From Selenomonadaceae bacterium (lineage in GTDB: Bacteria > Bacillota > Negativicutes > Selenomonadales > Selenomonadaceae): a stretch of 64,000 nt of DNA. The position numbers were made by a program, and so were the translations under genes. The stretch covers positions 57,754 through 121,753 of the forward strand of contig JAQYBD010000012.1 in NCBI GenBank assembly GCA_029338835.1, read 5' to 3'. Numbering within the stretch: the first letter of the stretch is position 1; each line of letters opens with the position of its first letter. Below the pieces are notes generated by a model. It ran no database searches. It was not told the DNA's origin and worked only from the letters and a program-made list of their open reading frames with translations. Below are positions 8,560-18,154 of this stretch, in pieces.

Positions 8560-9594
8560 ATGAAAGTCAGTGTTCTCGGTGCAACTGGTTACGCTGGTGC
8601 GGAACTGCTGCGCATCTTATACAGCCACCCACAGGCTGAGGTGGTACACATTACCTCAGAGAGCCATACGGGAGAGCCCATCGCGGCTCTGTACCCGCAT
8701 CTGCGAGGCCTGTACGATATGAAGCTGGAGAGCATGAAGGATATCGAGGCCATTGGCAGGGACAGTGACTTCGTATTCATCGGACTGCCGCACGGCCATG
8801 CGATGGCAGTCGGCAAGGCCCTCAAGGATCTGCCGGTGCGCATCATCGACCTCGGCGCAGACTACCGGTTCCGCGATACTTCCGTTTACGAGGCCTGGTA
8901 CCATGTGCCGCATACGTATCCGGAAGCGCCGCGCGTCTATGGGCTCGCTGAGCTTTACCGCGAGGAGATCCGCGATGCCAAGATCATCGGCAATGCCGGC
9001 TGCTTCACGACGGCCAGCATCCTGGCCCTTGCACCGCTCGCACGCCAGCATCTCATCGATGTCAATACGATCATTGTCGATGCCAAGTCCGGCGTTTCGG
9101 GCGCAGGACGATCCCCGAAGCAGGCCAACCATTTCCCGGAACTCTACGATAATTTCCGCGCGTACAATGTGGCACACCATCGTCATACGCCGGAAATCGA
9201 GCAGGCCATGGAAGACCTGTCCGGCGAGCAGAGCGTCATCAACTTCACCCCGCATCTCGTGCCGATGTCACGCGGCATCCTCGCGACCTGCTATGCCAGC
9301 CTCAAGACGGGCGTTGAACCGGAACTCGTCGATGCCGCCTATGAGAAGGCCTATGGCAAGGAGTTCTTCATCCGCCTGCTCGGCCGCGGCGGGTATCCGT
9401 CGACGAAAGAGGTTCGCGGCTCGAATTTCTGTGATATCGGCTGGCATATCGATGAACGCACCCATCGCGTCATCGTGCTTTCGGCCATTGACAACCTCGT
9501 CAAGGGTGCTGCGGGACAGGCCGTGCAGAATTTCAACATCGCCTGCGGGTTCGATGAGAAGACGGGCCTTGATTTCGTACCGATGTATCCTTGA
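8560..9594 (+). CDS. argC: N-acetyl-gamma-glutamyl-phosphate reductase
   Basis: ArgC reduces N-acetylglutamyl phosphate to the semialdehyde with NADPH, the third step of arginine synthesis. The N-terminal GATGYAGAELLR nucleotide-binding loop and the catalytic Cys148 in GNAGCFTT are present, as is the later HRHTPE motif. Length (344 residues) is standard. ATG 8560 has an AAGGAGG site. It is the first gene of the argCJBD block and its promoter carries an operator-like palindrome. Confidence 0.97.
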   Translation: MKVSVLGATGYAGAELLRILYSHPQAEVVHITSESHTGEPIAALYPHLRGLYDMKLESMKDIEAIGRDSDFVFIGLPHGHAMAVGKALKDLPVRIIDLGADYRFRDTSVYEAWYHVPHTYPEAPRVYGLAELYREEIRDAKIIGNAGCFTTASILALAPLARQHLIDVNTIIVDAKSGVSGAGRSPKQANHFPELYDNFRAYNVAHHRHTPEIEQAMEDLSGEQSVINFTPHLVPMSRGILATCYASLKTGVEPELVDAAYEKAYGKEFFIRLLGRGGYPSTKEVRGSNFCDIGWHIDERTHRVIVLSAIDNLVKGAAGQAVQNFNIACGFDEKTGLDFVPMYP

Positions 9595-9641
9595 GCCATT
9601 CATCTCGCAATCATGCCATTTCCATTTTAGGAGGAGTTCAT

Positions 9642-10856
9642 ATGTTATTCAGTGAAGCACATGCCAAAGCGGGCGTCACGTTCCCGCAGGGCTTTCAGGC
9701 AGCCGGCGTCAAGGCCGGTATCAAGAAGAGCGGCAATCTCGATGTCGCTGTCATCTACACGGAGAAGGAAGCGGCGGTAGCTGGTACGTTCACGCAGAAT
9801 GCCGTGGCCGCAGCACCGGTTTTCGCCTCGAAGAAGGTCGTCGCGACGGGGACGGCACATGCCATCACGGCCAATGCCGGCTGCGCGAATGCCTGCACAG
9901 GCGAGCAGGGCGAGAAGGATGCTGCTGCCATGCAGGACATCACCGCCAAAGCACTCGGCTGCGATCCGCTCGATGTCATCGTCGCTTCGACGGGCGTCAT
10001 CGGTGTCAATCTGCCGATGGACAAGATGGAAAAAGGCATCCAGCAAGCCGTGAAGGAACTTTCACCTGAGGGCAGCGTCAATGCCGGCAATGCCATCATC
10101 ACGACGGATACGTATTCCAAAGCATGTGCGACGGAAATCGAACTCGGCGGCAAGAAGGTGCGCTTTGGCGCCATTGCCAAGGGTTCGGGCATGATCCAGC
10201 CGAATATGGCCACGATGCTCTGCTTCATCACGACGGATGCTGCTATCGACAGCAAGCTCCTGCAGCAGGCCCTTTCGGAAGTCGTCGAAGTCTCCTTCAA
10301 CATGATTTCCATCGATGGCGATATGAGTACGAACGACATGGCCATCGTCATGGCCAATGGTGCAGCCGGCAATGCGCCGATTGTGGCGGAAGGCGAGGAC
10401 TATGAGATGTTCAAGGCCACGCTGAAGGAGATCTGCCAGGGCCTTGCCCAGCGCATTGCCTCCGATGGCGAAGGTGCGACGAAGTTCCTGACGGTCCATG
10501 TCACGGGAACGAAATCGTTTGCAGATGCCAAGACCATCGGCATGAGCGTCGCGAAGAGCCCGCTCGTCAAGACGGCCTTCTTTGGCGAAGACCCGAACTG
10601 GGGACGTGTCATCTGCGCCGTCGGTTATGCTGGTGTGCCGATGGATCCTGAGAAGACCGTCGTGAAGTTCGGCGGCATTCCCGTTTACGCTTATGGCGTC
10701 GGTGCCACGTATGATGAAGAAGCACTGCGCAAGGTCATGGCTGCTCATGACATCGTCATCGATATCGATATGGGCGACGGTGAGGAAGAAGCAACCATCT
10801 GGACCTGCGATTTCTCCTATGAGTACGTCAAGATCAACGGCGAGTATCACACCTGA
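9642..10856 (+). CDS. argJ: Bifunctional glutamate N-acetyltransferase / amino-acid acetyltransferase
   Basis: ArgJ moves the acetyl group from N-acetylornithine to glutamate, and many versions also make acetylglutamate from acetyl-CoA. The autocleavage site is visible: Thr191 in QPNMATMLCF, where the chain splits into alpha and beta subunits. The frame is open upstream to 9591, but ATG 9642 follows TAGGAGGAGTTC at ideal spacing and matches the family N-terminus (404 residues). No argA or argE is visible here, consistent with the cyclic acetyl pathway. Confidence 0.96.
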   Translation: MLFSEAHAKAGVTFPQGFQAAGVKAGIKKSGNLDVAVIYTEKEAAVAGTFTQNAVAAAPVFASKKVVATGTAHAITANAGCANACTGEQGEKDAAAMQDITAKALGCDPLDVIVASTGVIGVNLPMDKMEKGIQQAVKELSPEGSVNAGNAIITTDTYSKACATEIELGGKKVRFGAIAKGSGMIQPNMATMLCFITTDAAIDSKLLQQALSEVVEVSFNMISIDGDMSTNDMAIVMANGAAGNAPIVAEGEDYEMFKATLKEICQGLAQRIASDGEGATKFLTVHVTGTKSFADAKTIGMSVAKSPLVKTAFFGEDPNWGRVICAVGYAGVPMDPEKTVVKFGGIPVYAYGVGATYDEEALRKVMAAHDIVIDIDMGDGEEEATIWTCDFSYEYVKINGEYHT

Positions 10857-10909
10857 TCGCAGGCCGTATCACAGGCAATAGATGCGGGAAATGTGAAAGC
10901 TGGAAAGGA

Positions 10910-11806
10910 ATGTCGTATCGCATGTTTGAAGCAAAGGACAAGGCGGCCATCCTCGTCGAGGCTCTGCCGTACATCCAGGAATTTTATGGCAAGACCATCG
11001 TCATCAAGTACGGCGGCAATGCCATGGTCAATGATGAACTGAAAGAAAAGGTCATGCAGGATGTCGCCCTGATGAAATACGTTGGTATCCGCCCGGTCAT
11101 CGTGCATGGCGGCGGTCCCGAGATCACGGAGTTCCTGCAGAAAGTGGGCAAGCAGTCTTCGTTTGTGGCCGGGCTGCGCGTCACGGATGAGGAGACGGTC
11201 GAGATTGCGGAGATGGTCCTTGACGGCAAGGTCAATTCGGAGATCGTGACGCTCCTCAACCGCCGCGGCGTCCGTGCCGTCGGCCTGTCGGGCAAGGATG
11301 CCGGTCTCATTGAGGCCCGGAAGAAACTCGCGACGGTCTACGGCGATGAAGGCGCCCAGAAAGTGGATATCGGCTACGTCGGTTCCGTGGACAAAGTCAA
11401 CACGAGCCTGCTGGAAGACCTGCTCGATCAGGATTATGTGCCGGTCATCGCGCCGATTGGCGTGGGTGCGGATGGCGAAAGCTACAACATCAATGCGGAT
11501 TATGTGGCTGCTGAGATCGCCGGCGCTTTGCAGGCTGAGAAATTGCTGCTGCTGACGGATGTCGAGGGCATCTACAAGGATTTTGAGGACAAGACATCGT
11601 TCCTCTCCACGCTGCATCTCCCGGAAGCCCGTGCGTATATCCGCGAGGGCATCATCAAGGGCGGCATGATCCCGAAGGTGGAAGCCTGCCTGACGGCCCT
11701 GGAGAAGGGGGCAGGCAAGACCCATATCATCGACGGGCGCCTCGACCATTCCATCATCCTCGAGATCTTCACCTCGAAGGGTATTGGCACACAGGTCGTG
11801 CGCTGA
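10910..11806 (+). CDS. argB: Acetylglutamate kinase
   Basis: This 298-residue amino-acid kinase phosphorylates N-acetylglutamate. Family motifs are present: the KYGGNAM phosphate loop near residue 34, VHGGGPEIT, and the GMIPKVEAC C-terminal lysine loop. The length and an N-terminal helix before the kinase core are those of arginine-sensitive hexameric ArgB, so feedback inhibition is plausible. ATG 10910 lies 53 bases after argJ with a GGAAAGGAA site. Confidence 0.96.
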   Translation: MSYRMFEAKDKAAILVEALPYIQEFYGKTIVIKYGGNAMVNDELKEKVMQDVALMKYVGIRPVIVHGGGPEITEFLQKVGKQSSFVAGLRVTDEETVEIAEMVLDGKVNSEIVTLLNRRGVRAVGLSGKDAGLIEARKKLATVYGDEGAQKVDIGYVGSVDKVNTSLLEDLLDQDYVPVIAPIGVGADGESYNINADYVAAEIAGALQAEKLLLLTDVEGIYKDFEDKTSFLSTLHLPEARAYIREGIIKGGMIPKVEACLTALEKGAGKTHIIDGRLDHSIILEIFTSKGIGTQVVR

Positions 11807-11813
11807 TCCGTGA

Positions 11814-11858
11814 AAAGCTGCCTTGGAGAAGGCTAGGATGCTCTCTCGGGGCAGCTTT
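11814..11858 (+). terminator. Hairpin between argB and argD (weak terminator or processing site)
   Basis: AAAGCTGCC (11814-11822) and GGCAGCTTT (11850-11858) form a perfect 9-bp stem, but the tail is only partly T-rich, so it may reduce rather than end read-through into argD. Confidence 0.45.
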
Positions 11859-11922
11859 GTGGATTTTCAGAAAGAGTTACAGGTAGCCGGAACAATCCGG
11901 ATAAGGATAAGGATGCGAGCTT

Positions 11923-13131
11923 ATGAAAGAAACCGATAAAGAAATATTTGCGAAAGACGAGAACGATTATCTGCCGGTATTCAACCGTTACAAGATTGTC
12001 CTTGACCACGGCGAGGGCGCGTATCTCTGGGACAACAATGGCAAGAAATACCTGGATTTCCTGGGCGGCATTGCCGTCAATGTCCTCGGTCATGATTATG
12101 AGCCGCTCGTTACGGCCATCGCGGAGCAGGCGAAAAAGCTCATCCATTGCTCCAACCTCTACTACACGCAGCCGCAGGCAGATGCTGCCGAGAAACTCGT
12201 CAAGCTTTCCGGCCTCGACAAGGCATTCTTCGGCAATTCCGGTGCCGAGGCCAACGAGGGCGCCATCAAGATCGCGCGCAAGTACGCGCATCAGATCGAT
12301 CCTGAGAAATCCCAGATCATCACGGCCTGGGACAGCTTCCACGGCCGCACGATCGCGACGCTGACGGCCACCGGCCAGCCGAAATACCATGAGGGCTTTG
12401 GCCCGCTGCCAGAAGGGTTCGCTTACGTCCACTACAATGACATCGACGAACTGGAAGCCATGATGAGCGACAAGACGGCAGCTGTCATGCTCGAGACCAT
12501 CCAGGGTGAGGGTGGCGTCTATACGCCGCAGGACGACTATCTCAAGAAGGTCCGCGCACTCTGCGACAAGCATCACGCGCTCCTGATCTTCGATGAGATC
12601 CAGGCGGGCATCGGCCGCAGCGGCAAATTCTTCGCCTATGAGAAGTACGGCGTCAAGCCGGATATCGTGACGCTGGCCAAGGGCCTGGCGGGCGGTGTAC
12701 CCATCGGTGCTTTCATCGTCACGGATGAAGTCGCGAAGGCTTTCCATGCTGGCGATCATGGCACGACGTTCGGCGGCAATCCGCTGGCCTGTGCGGCTGC
12801 GAATGTCGTACTCGATACCGTGCCGCAGCCGGGATTCCTCGCTCATGTGGAGGAAGTCGGCAGCTACTTCAAAGAGCAGCTCGAGAAACTCCAGACCAGG
12901 CATCCGGCTTTCATCACCGACGTGCGCGGCGAAGGCCTGATCCTGGGGGCGGAACTCGCTTCGGCTGAGCATGGCCGTGATATTGTCAACGACTGCCTGG
13001 CAAAAGGTGCCATCATCAATTGTACGGCTGGCAAGGTTCTGCGTTTCATCCCGCCGCTCATCATCACGAAGGAGCAGGTCGATACGGTCATTGCCCTGCT
13101 CGATGAAGTGCTGGTCAAATACGATAAATGA
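11923..13131 (+). CDS. argD: Acetylornithine aminotransferase
   Basis: ArgD is a PLP enzyme that converts N-acetylglutamate semialdehyde to N-acetylornithine. The class III aminotransferase pattern is clear: FFGNSGAEANEGAIK, the FDEIQAGIGRSG region, and the PLP lysine in TLAKGLAGGVPIGA. Length of 402 residues is normal. ATG 11923 follows AAGGATAAGGATG. It may also serve lysine synthesis as the succinyl-DAP aminotransferase, which many ArgD proteins do; dapA occurs 7 kb upstream but not in the same operon. Confidence 0.96.
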   Translation: MKETDKEIFAKDENDYLPVFNRYKIVLDHGEGAYLWDNNGKKYLDFLGGIAVNVLGHDYEPLVTAIAEQAKKLIHCSNLYYTQPQADAAEKLVKLSGLDKAFFGNSGAEANEGAIKIARKYAHQIDPEKSQIITAWDSFHGRTIATLTATGQPKYHEGFGPLPEGFAYVHYNDIDELEAMMSDKTAAVMLETIQGEGGVYTPQDDYLKKVRALCDKHHALLIFDEIQAGIGRSGKFFAYEKYGVKPDIVTLAKGLAGGVPIGAFIVTDEVAKAFHAGDHGTTFGGNPLACAAANVVLDTVPQPGFLAHVEEVGSYFKEQLEKLQTRHPAFITDVRGEGLILGAELASAEHGRDIVNDCLAKGAIINCTAGKVLRFIPPLIITKEQVDTVIALLDEVLVKYDK

Positions 13132-13178
13132 TGCAGCAGGAAAAGAAATCGATAGAAAATAGGATACGATGCATGATT

Positions 13179-13194
13179 TTGTATATAAATACAA
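13179..13194. promoter_or_regulatory. Perfect palindrome resembling an ARG box, upstream of argF
   Basis: TTGTAT-ATAA-ATACAA is a perfect inverted repeat of the size and AT-rich centre of ArgR boxes (nTGAAT-wwww-ATTCAn). It lies 20 bp upstream of the argF -35 box. Binding by ArgR is an inference; no argR gene is in the window. Confidence 0.5.
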
Positions 13195-13213
13195 GAAAAA
13201 TGCATATCTACAC

Positions 13214-13242
13214 TTTTCAAGCGGCGATAATTGATGTATAAT
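13214..13242 (+). promoter_or_regulatory. argF promoter
   Basis: TTTTCA (13214-13219) and a consensus TATAAT (13237-13242) are 17 bp apart, 45 bases before the argF start. Confidence 0.65.
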
Positions 13243-13286
13243 ATGCAGTAAACACGGACATCTATTACAGTGTGGGAGGTCATCCA

Positions 13287-14219
13287 ATGTTGAAAGGAAA
13301 AGATATGTTATCCATCCACGAACTCTCCGTGGATGAGGTACAAGAAATCTTGGCACTTGCCAAGGAACTCAAAGCCAAACAGAAAGCCGGTATTCCGCAT
13401 CCGCTGCTCAAGGGCAAGACGCTCGGCATGATTTTCGAGAAGTCCTCGACGCGAACCCGCGTCTCTTTTGAGACGGGCATGTACCAGCTCGGTGGACAGG
13501 CACTTTTCCTTTCCAACCGCGATCTCCAGCTCGGGCGCGGCGAACCCATCCGTGATACGGCCCGTGTACTTTCCCGCTATCTCGACGGCATCATGATCCG
13601 CACCTACGGCCACGACCGGGCGACGGAGATGGCCAAATGGGCGGATATCCCCGTCATCAATGCCCTGACGGATCTCCTGCATCCGTGCCAGGTCCTTACG
13701 GATCTCCTGACGATCCAGGAATACAAGGGCAAGGATCTCAAGGGACTCAAGATGGCTTATGTCGGCGATGGCAACAACATGACGAATTCCTTCCTTTATG
13801 GCTGCGCCAAAGTCGGCATGACGTTTGTCGCTGCGACGCCGGAGGATTACCGTCCGGATGCCGGAGTCGTCAAGAATGCCCTGGAAGATGCCAAAGAGAC
13901 CGGTGCTTCGCTGAGCCTCGTCACGGATCCGCAGGAAGCCGTCAAGGATGCGGATATCGTCGTGACGGATACCTGGGCCAGCATGGGACAGGAAGCCGAA
14001 CACGAGGAGCGCAAGAAAATCTTCGCTCCGTACCAGGTCAATGCAGAACTCCTGAAGGGGGCGGACAAGCGCGTCATCGTCATGCACTGCCTGCCGGCTT
14101 ACCGCGGGGAAGAAATCACGGCCGATGTCTTTGAGGCCAATGCAGGTGTCATCTTTGACGAAGCAGAGAACCGCCTGCACACGCAGAAGGCCATCATGGC
14201 ACTGACGATGGCTGACTGA
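13287..14219 (+). CDS. argF: Ornithine carbamoyltransferase
   Basis: ArgF joins carbamoyl phosphate to ornithine to give citrulline. All three signature motifs are visible: SSTRTR (carbamoyl-phosphate loop), HPCQ, and HCLP with the catalytic Cys. ATG 13287, after GTGGGAGGTCATCCA, gives the usual N-terminus (310 residues); a GTG at 13272 overlaps the ribosome site and is rejected. It starts the second arginine transcript, argF-argG-argH, with its own promoter and palindrome. Confidence 0.97.
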   Translation: MLKGKDMLSIHELSVDEVQEILALAKELKAKQKAGIPHPLLKGKTLGMIFEKSSTRTRVSFETGMYQLGGQALFLSNRDLQLGRGEPIRDTARVLSRYLDGIMIRTYGHDRATEMAKWADIPVINALTDLLHPCQVLTDLLTIQEYKGKDLKGLKMAYVGDGNNMTNSFLYGCAKVGMTFVAATPEDYRPDAGVVKNALEDAKETGASLSLVTDPQEAVKDADIVVTDTWASMGQEAEHEERKKIFAPYQVNAELLKGADKRVIVMHCLPAYRGEEITADVFEANAGVIFDEAENRLHTQKAIMALTMAD

Positions 14220-14313
14220 ACGTATTTGCCGTTTGCATCGTGGAATCGCCTGCTGAAGGGGATCTTGAGGGAAACTCGCAGCGGGAGAGATATAAGAAAA
14301 GAGGTTATTTATC

Positions 14314-15525
14314 ATGGCTAAGATCAAGAAAGTCGTACTCGCTTACTCGGGCGGTCTCGATACCTCCGTTATCATTCCTTGGCTCAAGGAACATTATGAT
14401 GGCTGCGAAGTCATCGCCTGCTGCGCCGATGTCGGCCAGGGCGATGAACTCGACGCCGTACACGACAAGGCCCTGAAGTCCGGTGCTTCCAAGGTCTACA
14501 TCGCAGACCTCAAGGAAGAGTTCCTCAAGGAGTATGTCTGGCCGACGCTCAAGGCCGGTGCTGTCTACGAGGACAAATACCTCCTTGGCACGTCGTTTGC
14601 ACGTCCGATCATCGCCAAGAAGCTCGTCGAGATTGCCAAGCAGGAGGGCGCAGACGCTATCGCTCACGGCGCTACGGGCAAGGGCAATGACCAGGTCCGC
14701 TTCGAGCTGACGGTCAAGGCACTGGCTCCGAACATCACGTTGATCGCTCCTTGGCGTGAGTGGGATCTCGACTCCCGTTCTGCTGAGATCGAGTATGCCA
14801 AGAAGCACGGCATCCCCATCGCGACGGAGAACAAGACGTACTCCATGGACCGCAACATCTGGCATCTTTCCCATGAGGGTTCGGATCTCGAGGATCCGGC
14901 CAACGAGCCGCACAACAGCATGTTCCTGATCTCGAAAGCACCGGAAGATGCCAAGGACGAGCCGGAATATGTCACGATCGACTTCGAGAAGGGCGAGCCG
15001 GTCGCCGTCAACGGCAAGAAGATGGATCCGGTTGCCCTGCTGACGGAACTCAATGAGATCGGTGCGCGCAACGGCGTCGGCATCGTCGACATCTGCGAGA
15101 ACCGTCTCGTCGGCATGAAGTCTCGCGGCGTCTATGAGAACCCGGGCGGATCCATCCTCTATTATGCACATCGCGAACTCGAGTACCTCTGCCTTGACCG
15201 CATGACGTTCCATTTCAAGCAGCATGTCGCTGTCCGCTTCGGCGAACTCGTTTATGATGGCATGTGGTTCTGCCAGCTGCGCGAAGCACTCTCGGCTTTC
15301 GTCGACAGCACGCAGCAGACGGTTACGGGTACGGTCAAGCTCAAGCTCTACAAGGGCAACATCATCTCCGCCGGCTCCAAGAGCCCGTATTCCCTCTACA
15401 GCCAGGAATTCGTCACGTTCGAACACGATGATGTCTACAACCAGGCAGATGCCACGGGCTTCATCAACCTCTTCGGCCTGCCGCTCAAGGTACGCGCCCT
15501 GATGCAGGAGAAGACCCAGAAATGA
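14314..15525 (+). CDS. argG: Argininosuccinate synthase
   Basis: ArgG condenses citrulline and aspartate using ATP. The N-type ATP pyrophosphatase loop YSGGLDTS lies at residues 10-17 and the second signature [13 protein letters not shown] at about 118-130. The 403-residue length is normal. It follows argF by 94 bases with an AAGAGG site and overlaps argH by four bases (ATGA), so argG and argH are translationally coupled. Confidence 0.97.
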   Translation: MAKIKKVVLAYSGGLDTSVIIPWLKEHYDGCEVIACCADVGQGDELDAVHDKALKSGASKVYIADLKEEFLKEYVWPTLKAGAVYEDKYLLGTSFARPIIAKKLVEIAKQEGADAIAHGATGKGNDQVRFELTVKALAPNITLIAPWREWDLDSRSAEIEYAKKHGIPIATENKTYSMDRNIWHLSHEGSDLEDPANEPHNSMFLISKAPEDAKDEPEYVTIDFEKGEPVAVNGKKMDPVALLTELNEIGARNGVGIVDICENRLVGMKSRGVYENPGGSILYYAHRELEYLCLDRMTFHFKQHVAVRFGELVYDGMWFCQLREALSAFVDSTQQTVTGTVKLKLYKGNIISAGSKSPYSLYSQEFVTFEHDDVYNQADATGFINLFGLPLKVRALMQEKTQK

Positions 15526-16949
15526 GTGAAGCAATGTGGGGAGGCCGGTTCTCCAAGACGACCGATGAGATGATCAACGAGTTCCAGGCTTCCATCAATT
15601 TTGACAAGCGCATGTATCATGAGGACATTGCCGGGTCCATCGCTCACGCGCGGATGCTCGCAAAATGCGGCATCATCTCGGAAGCGGATAAGGATGCCAT
15701 CGTCAAGGGCCTCAAGGATATCCTGCAGGAGATTGAGGCGGGAAAGTTTGATTTCTCCATCGATCTTGAGGACATCCACATGAATATCGAGAAACGCCTG
15801 ACCGAGGCCATCGGTGAAGCCGGCGGCCGCCTGCATACGGCGCGCAGCCGCAACGATCAGGTCGCGCTCGACACGCATATGTACATCCGCCGCCAGGTTG
15901 TCGAGGTGCAGAAGGAGATCGAGAATCTCCAGCAGGCGCTCGTTGAGACGGCAGAGAAGTACAGCGATGTCATCATGCCGGGCTACACGCATCTGCAGCG
16001 CGCACAGCCCATCCTCTTCTCGCATCATCTCATGGCGTATTTCTGCATGCTCGCGCGTGACTTCGCGCGCTTTGAAGGTGTGTACAAGCGGGCGGACATC
16101 ATGCCGCTCGGTGCCGGCGCTCTGGCGGGAACGACTTTCCCGATTGACCGCCCGTACGTCCAGAAGCTCCTGAACTTCGAGAGCATCTACAACAATAGCC
16201 TCGATGCCGTCAGCGACCGTGATTACATCATGGAATTCCTCGCAGCCGCATCCATCCTCATGGTTCATCTTTCGCGCCTGTCCGAGGAAACGATCCTCTG
16301 GTGCAGTCGTGAATTCCACTTCGTCGAGCTTGACGATGCACATTGCACGGGCTCCTCGATGATGCCGCAGAAGAAGAACCCGGATGTCTCCGAACTCGTG
16401 CGCGGCAAGACGGGCCGTGTCGTCGGCCATCTCATGGCCATGCTGACGACGGTCAAGGGCCTGCCGCTTGCCTATAATAAGGATCTGCAGGAAGACAAGG
16501 AAGGGATCTTTGACGCGATCGATACCGTCAAGTTCAGCCTGGCTGTCTATGCTCAGCTGATCCGCGGCATGAAGGTGCGCAAGGAAGTCATGAAGAAAGC
16601 CGTGACGGAAGATTTCTCCAATGCCACGGATCTTGCTGACTACCTCGTCAAGAAAGGCATGCCGTTCCGCAAGGCTCATGCCGTTTCGGGACAGGCAGTC
16701 CACGACTGCATCGAGAAGGGCATCTACCTCGAGGATATGAGCCTTGAGGACTTCAAGAAGCTCTCGCCGCTCTTCGGTGAGGACATCAAGGAAGCTATCA
16801 GCCCTGAGACGTGCGTCAAGAACCGCAATTCGTTCGGCGGCACGTCGTACCGGCAGGTCGAACTCCAGCTCAAGGCTGCCAAAGAACTCCTGGCAGCAGA
16901 ACAGGAAGTCTCTGACCAGGCGGCCGAGCAGCAGGTACGAGTCAAATAA
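15522..16949 (+). CDS. argH: Argininosuccinate lyase
   Basis: ArgH splits argininosuccinate into arginine and fumarate, the last step of the pathway. The fumarase/aspartase-superfamily signature [12 protein letters not shown] holds the catalytic Ser; the early [11 protein letters not shown] segment and the TYMHLQ-like motif ([10 protein letters not shown]) are also present. It has 475 residues, slightly longer than usual because of a polar C-terminal tail after QLKAAKELL. It overlaps argG by four bases and is followed by a terminator, closing the argFGH operon. Confidence 0.97.
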   Translation: MSEAMWGGRFSKTTDEMINEFQASINFDKRMYHEDIAGSIAHARMLAKCGIISEADKDAIVKGLKDILQEIEAGKFDFSIDLEDIHMNIEKRLTEAIGEAGGRLHTARSRNDQVALDTHMYIRRQVVEVQKEIENLQQALVETAEKYSDVIMPGYTHLQRAQPILFSHHLMAYFCMLARDFARFEGVYKRADIMPLGAGALAGTTFPIDRPYVQKLLNFESIYNNSLDAVSDRDYIMEFLAAASILMVHLSRLSEETILWCSREFHFVELDDAHCTGSSMMPQKKNPDVSELVRGKTGRVVGHLMAMLTTVKGLPLAYNKDLQEDKEGIFDAIDTVKFSLAVYAQLIRGMKVRKEVMKKAVTEDFSNATDLADYLVKKGMPFRKAHAVSGQAVHDCIEKGIYLEDMSLEDFKKLSPLFGEDIKEAISPETCVKNRNSFGGTSYRQVELQLKAAKELLAAEQEVSDQAAEQQVRVK

Positions 16950-16966
16950 ATACCTCAACGTCTGGG

Positions 16967-17003
16967 AGTCTCTGGTGAGTCAATGATTCACCAGAGACTT
17001 TTT
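16967..17003 (+). terminator. Rho-independent terminator after argH
   Basis: AGTCTCTGGTGA and TCACCAGAGACT form a perfect 12-bp stem followed by TTTTT. Confidence 0.9.
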
Positions 17004-17190
17004 ATAGTAGTTCCGGGATTTTGTACTCGACAATGGTACAAAACTCAAGCCGACAGATTTTCTGACAAGCATCGTCGTGAATCCATGGAGGATTTGTTTC
17101 CGTGTCCTTCGCAGCGGCTGCCTGGATTTTCCGTTACTTTTCAGAATCTCCACGTATACTGGTATCCAGATTACAAAAGGAGTGATAATC

Positions 17191-17805
17191 ATGCTGATGC
17201 TGATCCTTGTCCTGGGTCTCAACCTTGTCATCAGTTTCCTCAATGCCCGCAACGTCGGGCGCGTCTGGGCGGAGTCGAAGGCCGTCGGCGGCTGGATCCG
17301 CCTGCTGGCCTGGTGCGGCGCCATCCAGTCTGCCGCAGGCTTTACATTCGTCTACGCCGTCGTCGTCGGCTACATTGCCGTGCAGACAGGCTATCTGCCG
17401 CCAGCGATGCTCGGCGTCATGATGAATCTCATCTACCTCATGATCATCGTGCCGCTCATCGGTTCGGGTATCTTCATCACGATACAGTCTTGGATCGCCT
17501 TTGCGCGCGACAAATCGCTCGCGAATCTTGGCGTGGCAGGCTGGAACACGTTTGCGCAGGCATACAATACGTACAATGCCATCCAGAGCTTTGGCCCGGC
17601 ACTTGAAAGTGTGCAGCAGGGACTTGGCGGCCTGTTCTCAGATGATGGGGACAGCGACAATTCAACGGCTCGCGTGATCCTGCTCGTAGCCATCGTGCTG
17701 CTTGCCGGTGTCCTGACGACGAATGTCATCATTCGCCGCTATGAGGCAAGCCTGCCAGTTTCCGAAGAAATCCGCAATGGTACCAGGGATCTCAACTACC
17801 GGTAA
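17191..17805 (+). CDS. Membrane protein of unknown function
   Basis: A 204-residue protein with four likely membrane spans: residues 1-18, about 40-62, about 70-98 and a C-terminal one at about 166-184 that follows an acidic stretch (FSDDGDSDNS). The start at ATG 17191 is set by AAAGGAGTGATAATC; the frame is open further upstream to 17077 but that part has no ribosome site and is not membrane-like. I do not recognise a family. A perfect inverted repeat TTTTGTAC/GTACAAAA lies upstream at about 17023-17047. It stands alone between the arg operon and a small gene pair. Confidence 0.75.
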   Translation: MLMLILVLGLNLVISFLNARNVGRVWAESKAVGGWIRLLAWCGAIQSAAGFTFVYAVVVGYIAVQTGYLPPAMLGVMMNLIYLMIIVPLIGSGIFITIQSWIAFARDKSLANLGVAGWNTFAQAYNTYNAIQSFGPALESVQQGLGGLFSDDGDSDNSTARVILLVAIVLLAGVLTTNVIIRRYEASLPVSEEIRNGTRDLNYR

Positions 17806-17926
17806 CAGGAAATCTTCTTGCTTGCCCCAGCATGGTTCAGGATGTGTCCGGGGCCTCGAGGCGAAAAGCACTTGAATACGACTCCAATCTCTAGTACTAT
17901 AGAAGCGTATATATCGCATCTATTCT

Positions 17927-18154
17927 ATGGAATCTATTGAGATTGGGGTCTTTTCATTGAACTGGGACTGGTTGAAACAAGCCATCAAGCCGTTTGATGT
18001 TTTCATCGGCATAGCCGCCATATTCATTCTCTACCGGATGGACTTCTCGCATCTGCTGTTCGTGGACGAGATCTTGCTCGTCACCTTCGCTCTGTGGTTT
18101 GTCCTGCTCCTGGTACGCTGTTACATTTACTATCGGAAAGGTCAGGGATCATGA
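17927..18154 (+). CDS. Small membrane protein, coupled to the HAD phosphatase gene
   Basis: This 75-residue frame encodes two hydrophobic spans (about residues 25-40 and 45-63) with a basic end (RCYIYYRKGQGS). Its stop codon overlaps the next ATG in the arrangement ATGA, the kind of overlap that links real genes. The start is uncertain because no clear ribosome site precedes ATG 17927; a transcript starting close to the ATG is possible. Family unknown. Confidence 0.55.
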   Translation: MESIEIGVFSLNWDWLKQAIKPFDVFIGIAAIFILYRMDFSHLLFVDEILLVTFALWFVLLLVRCYIYYRKGQGS

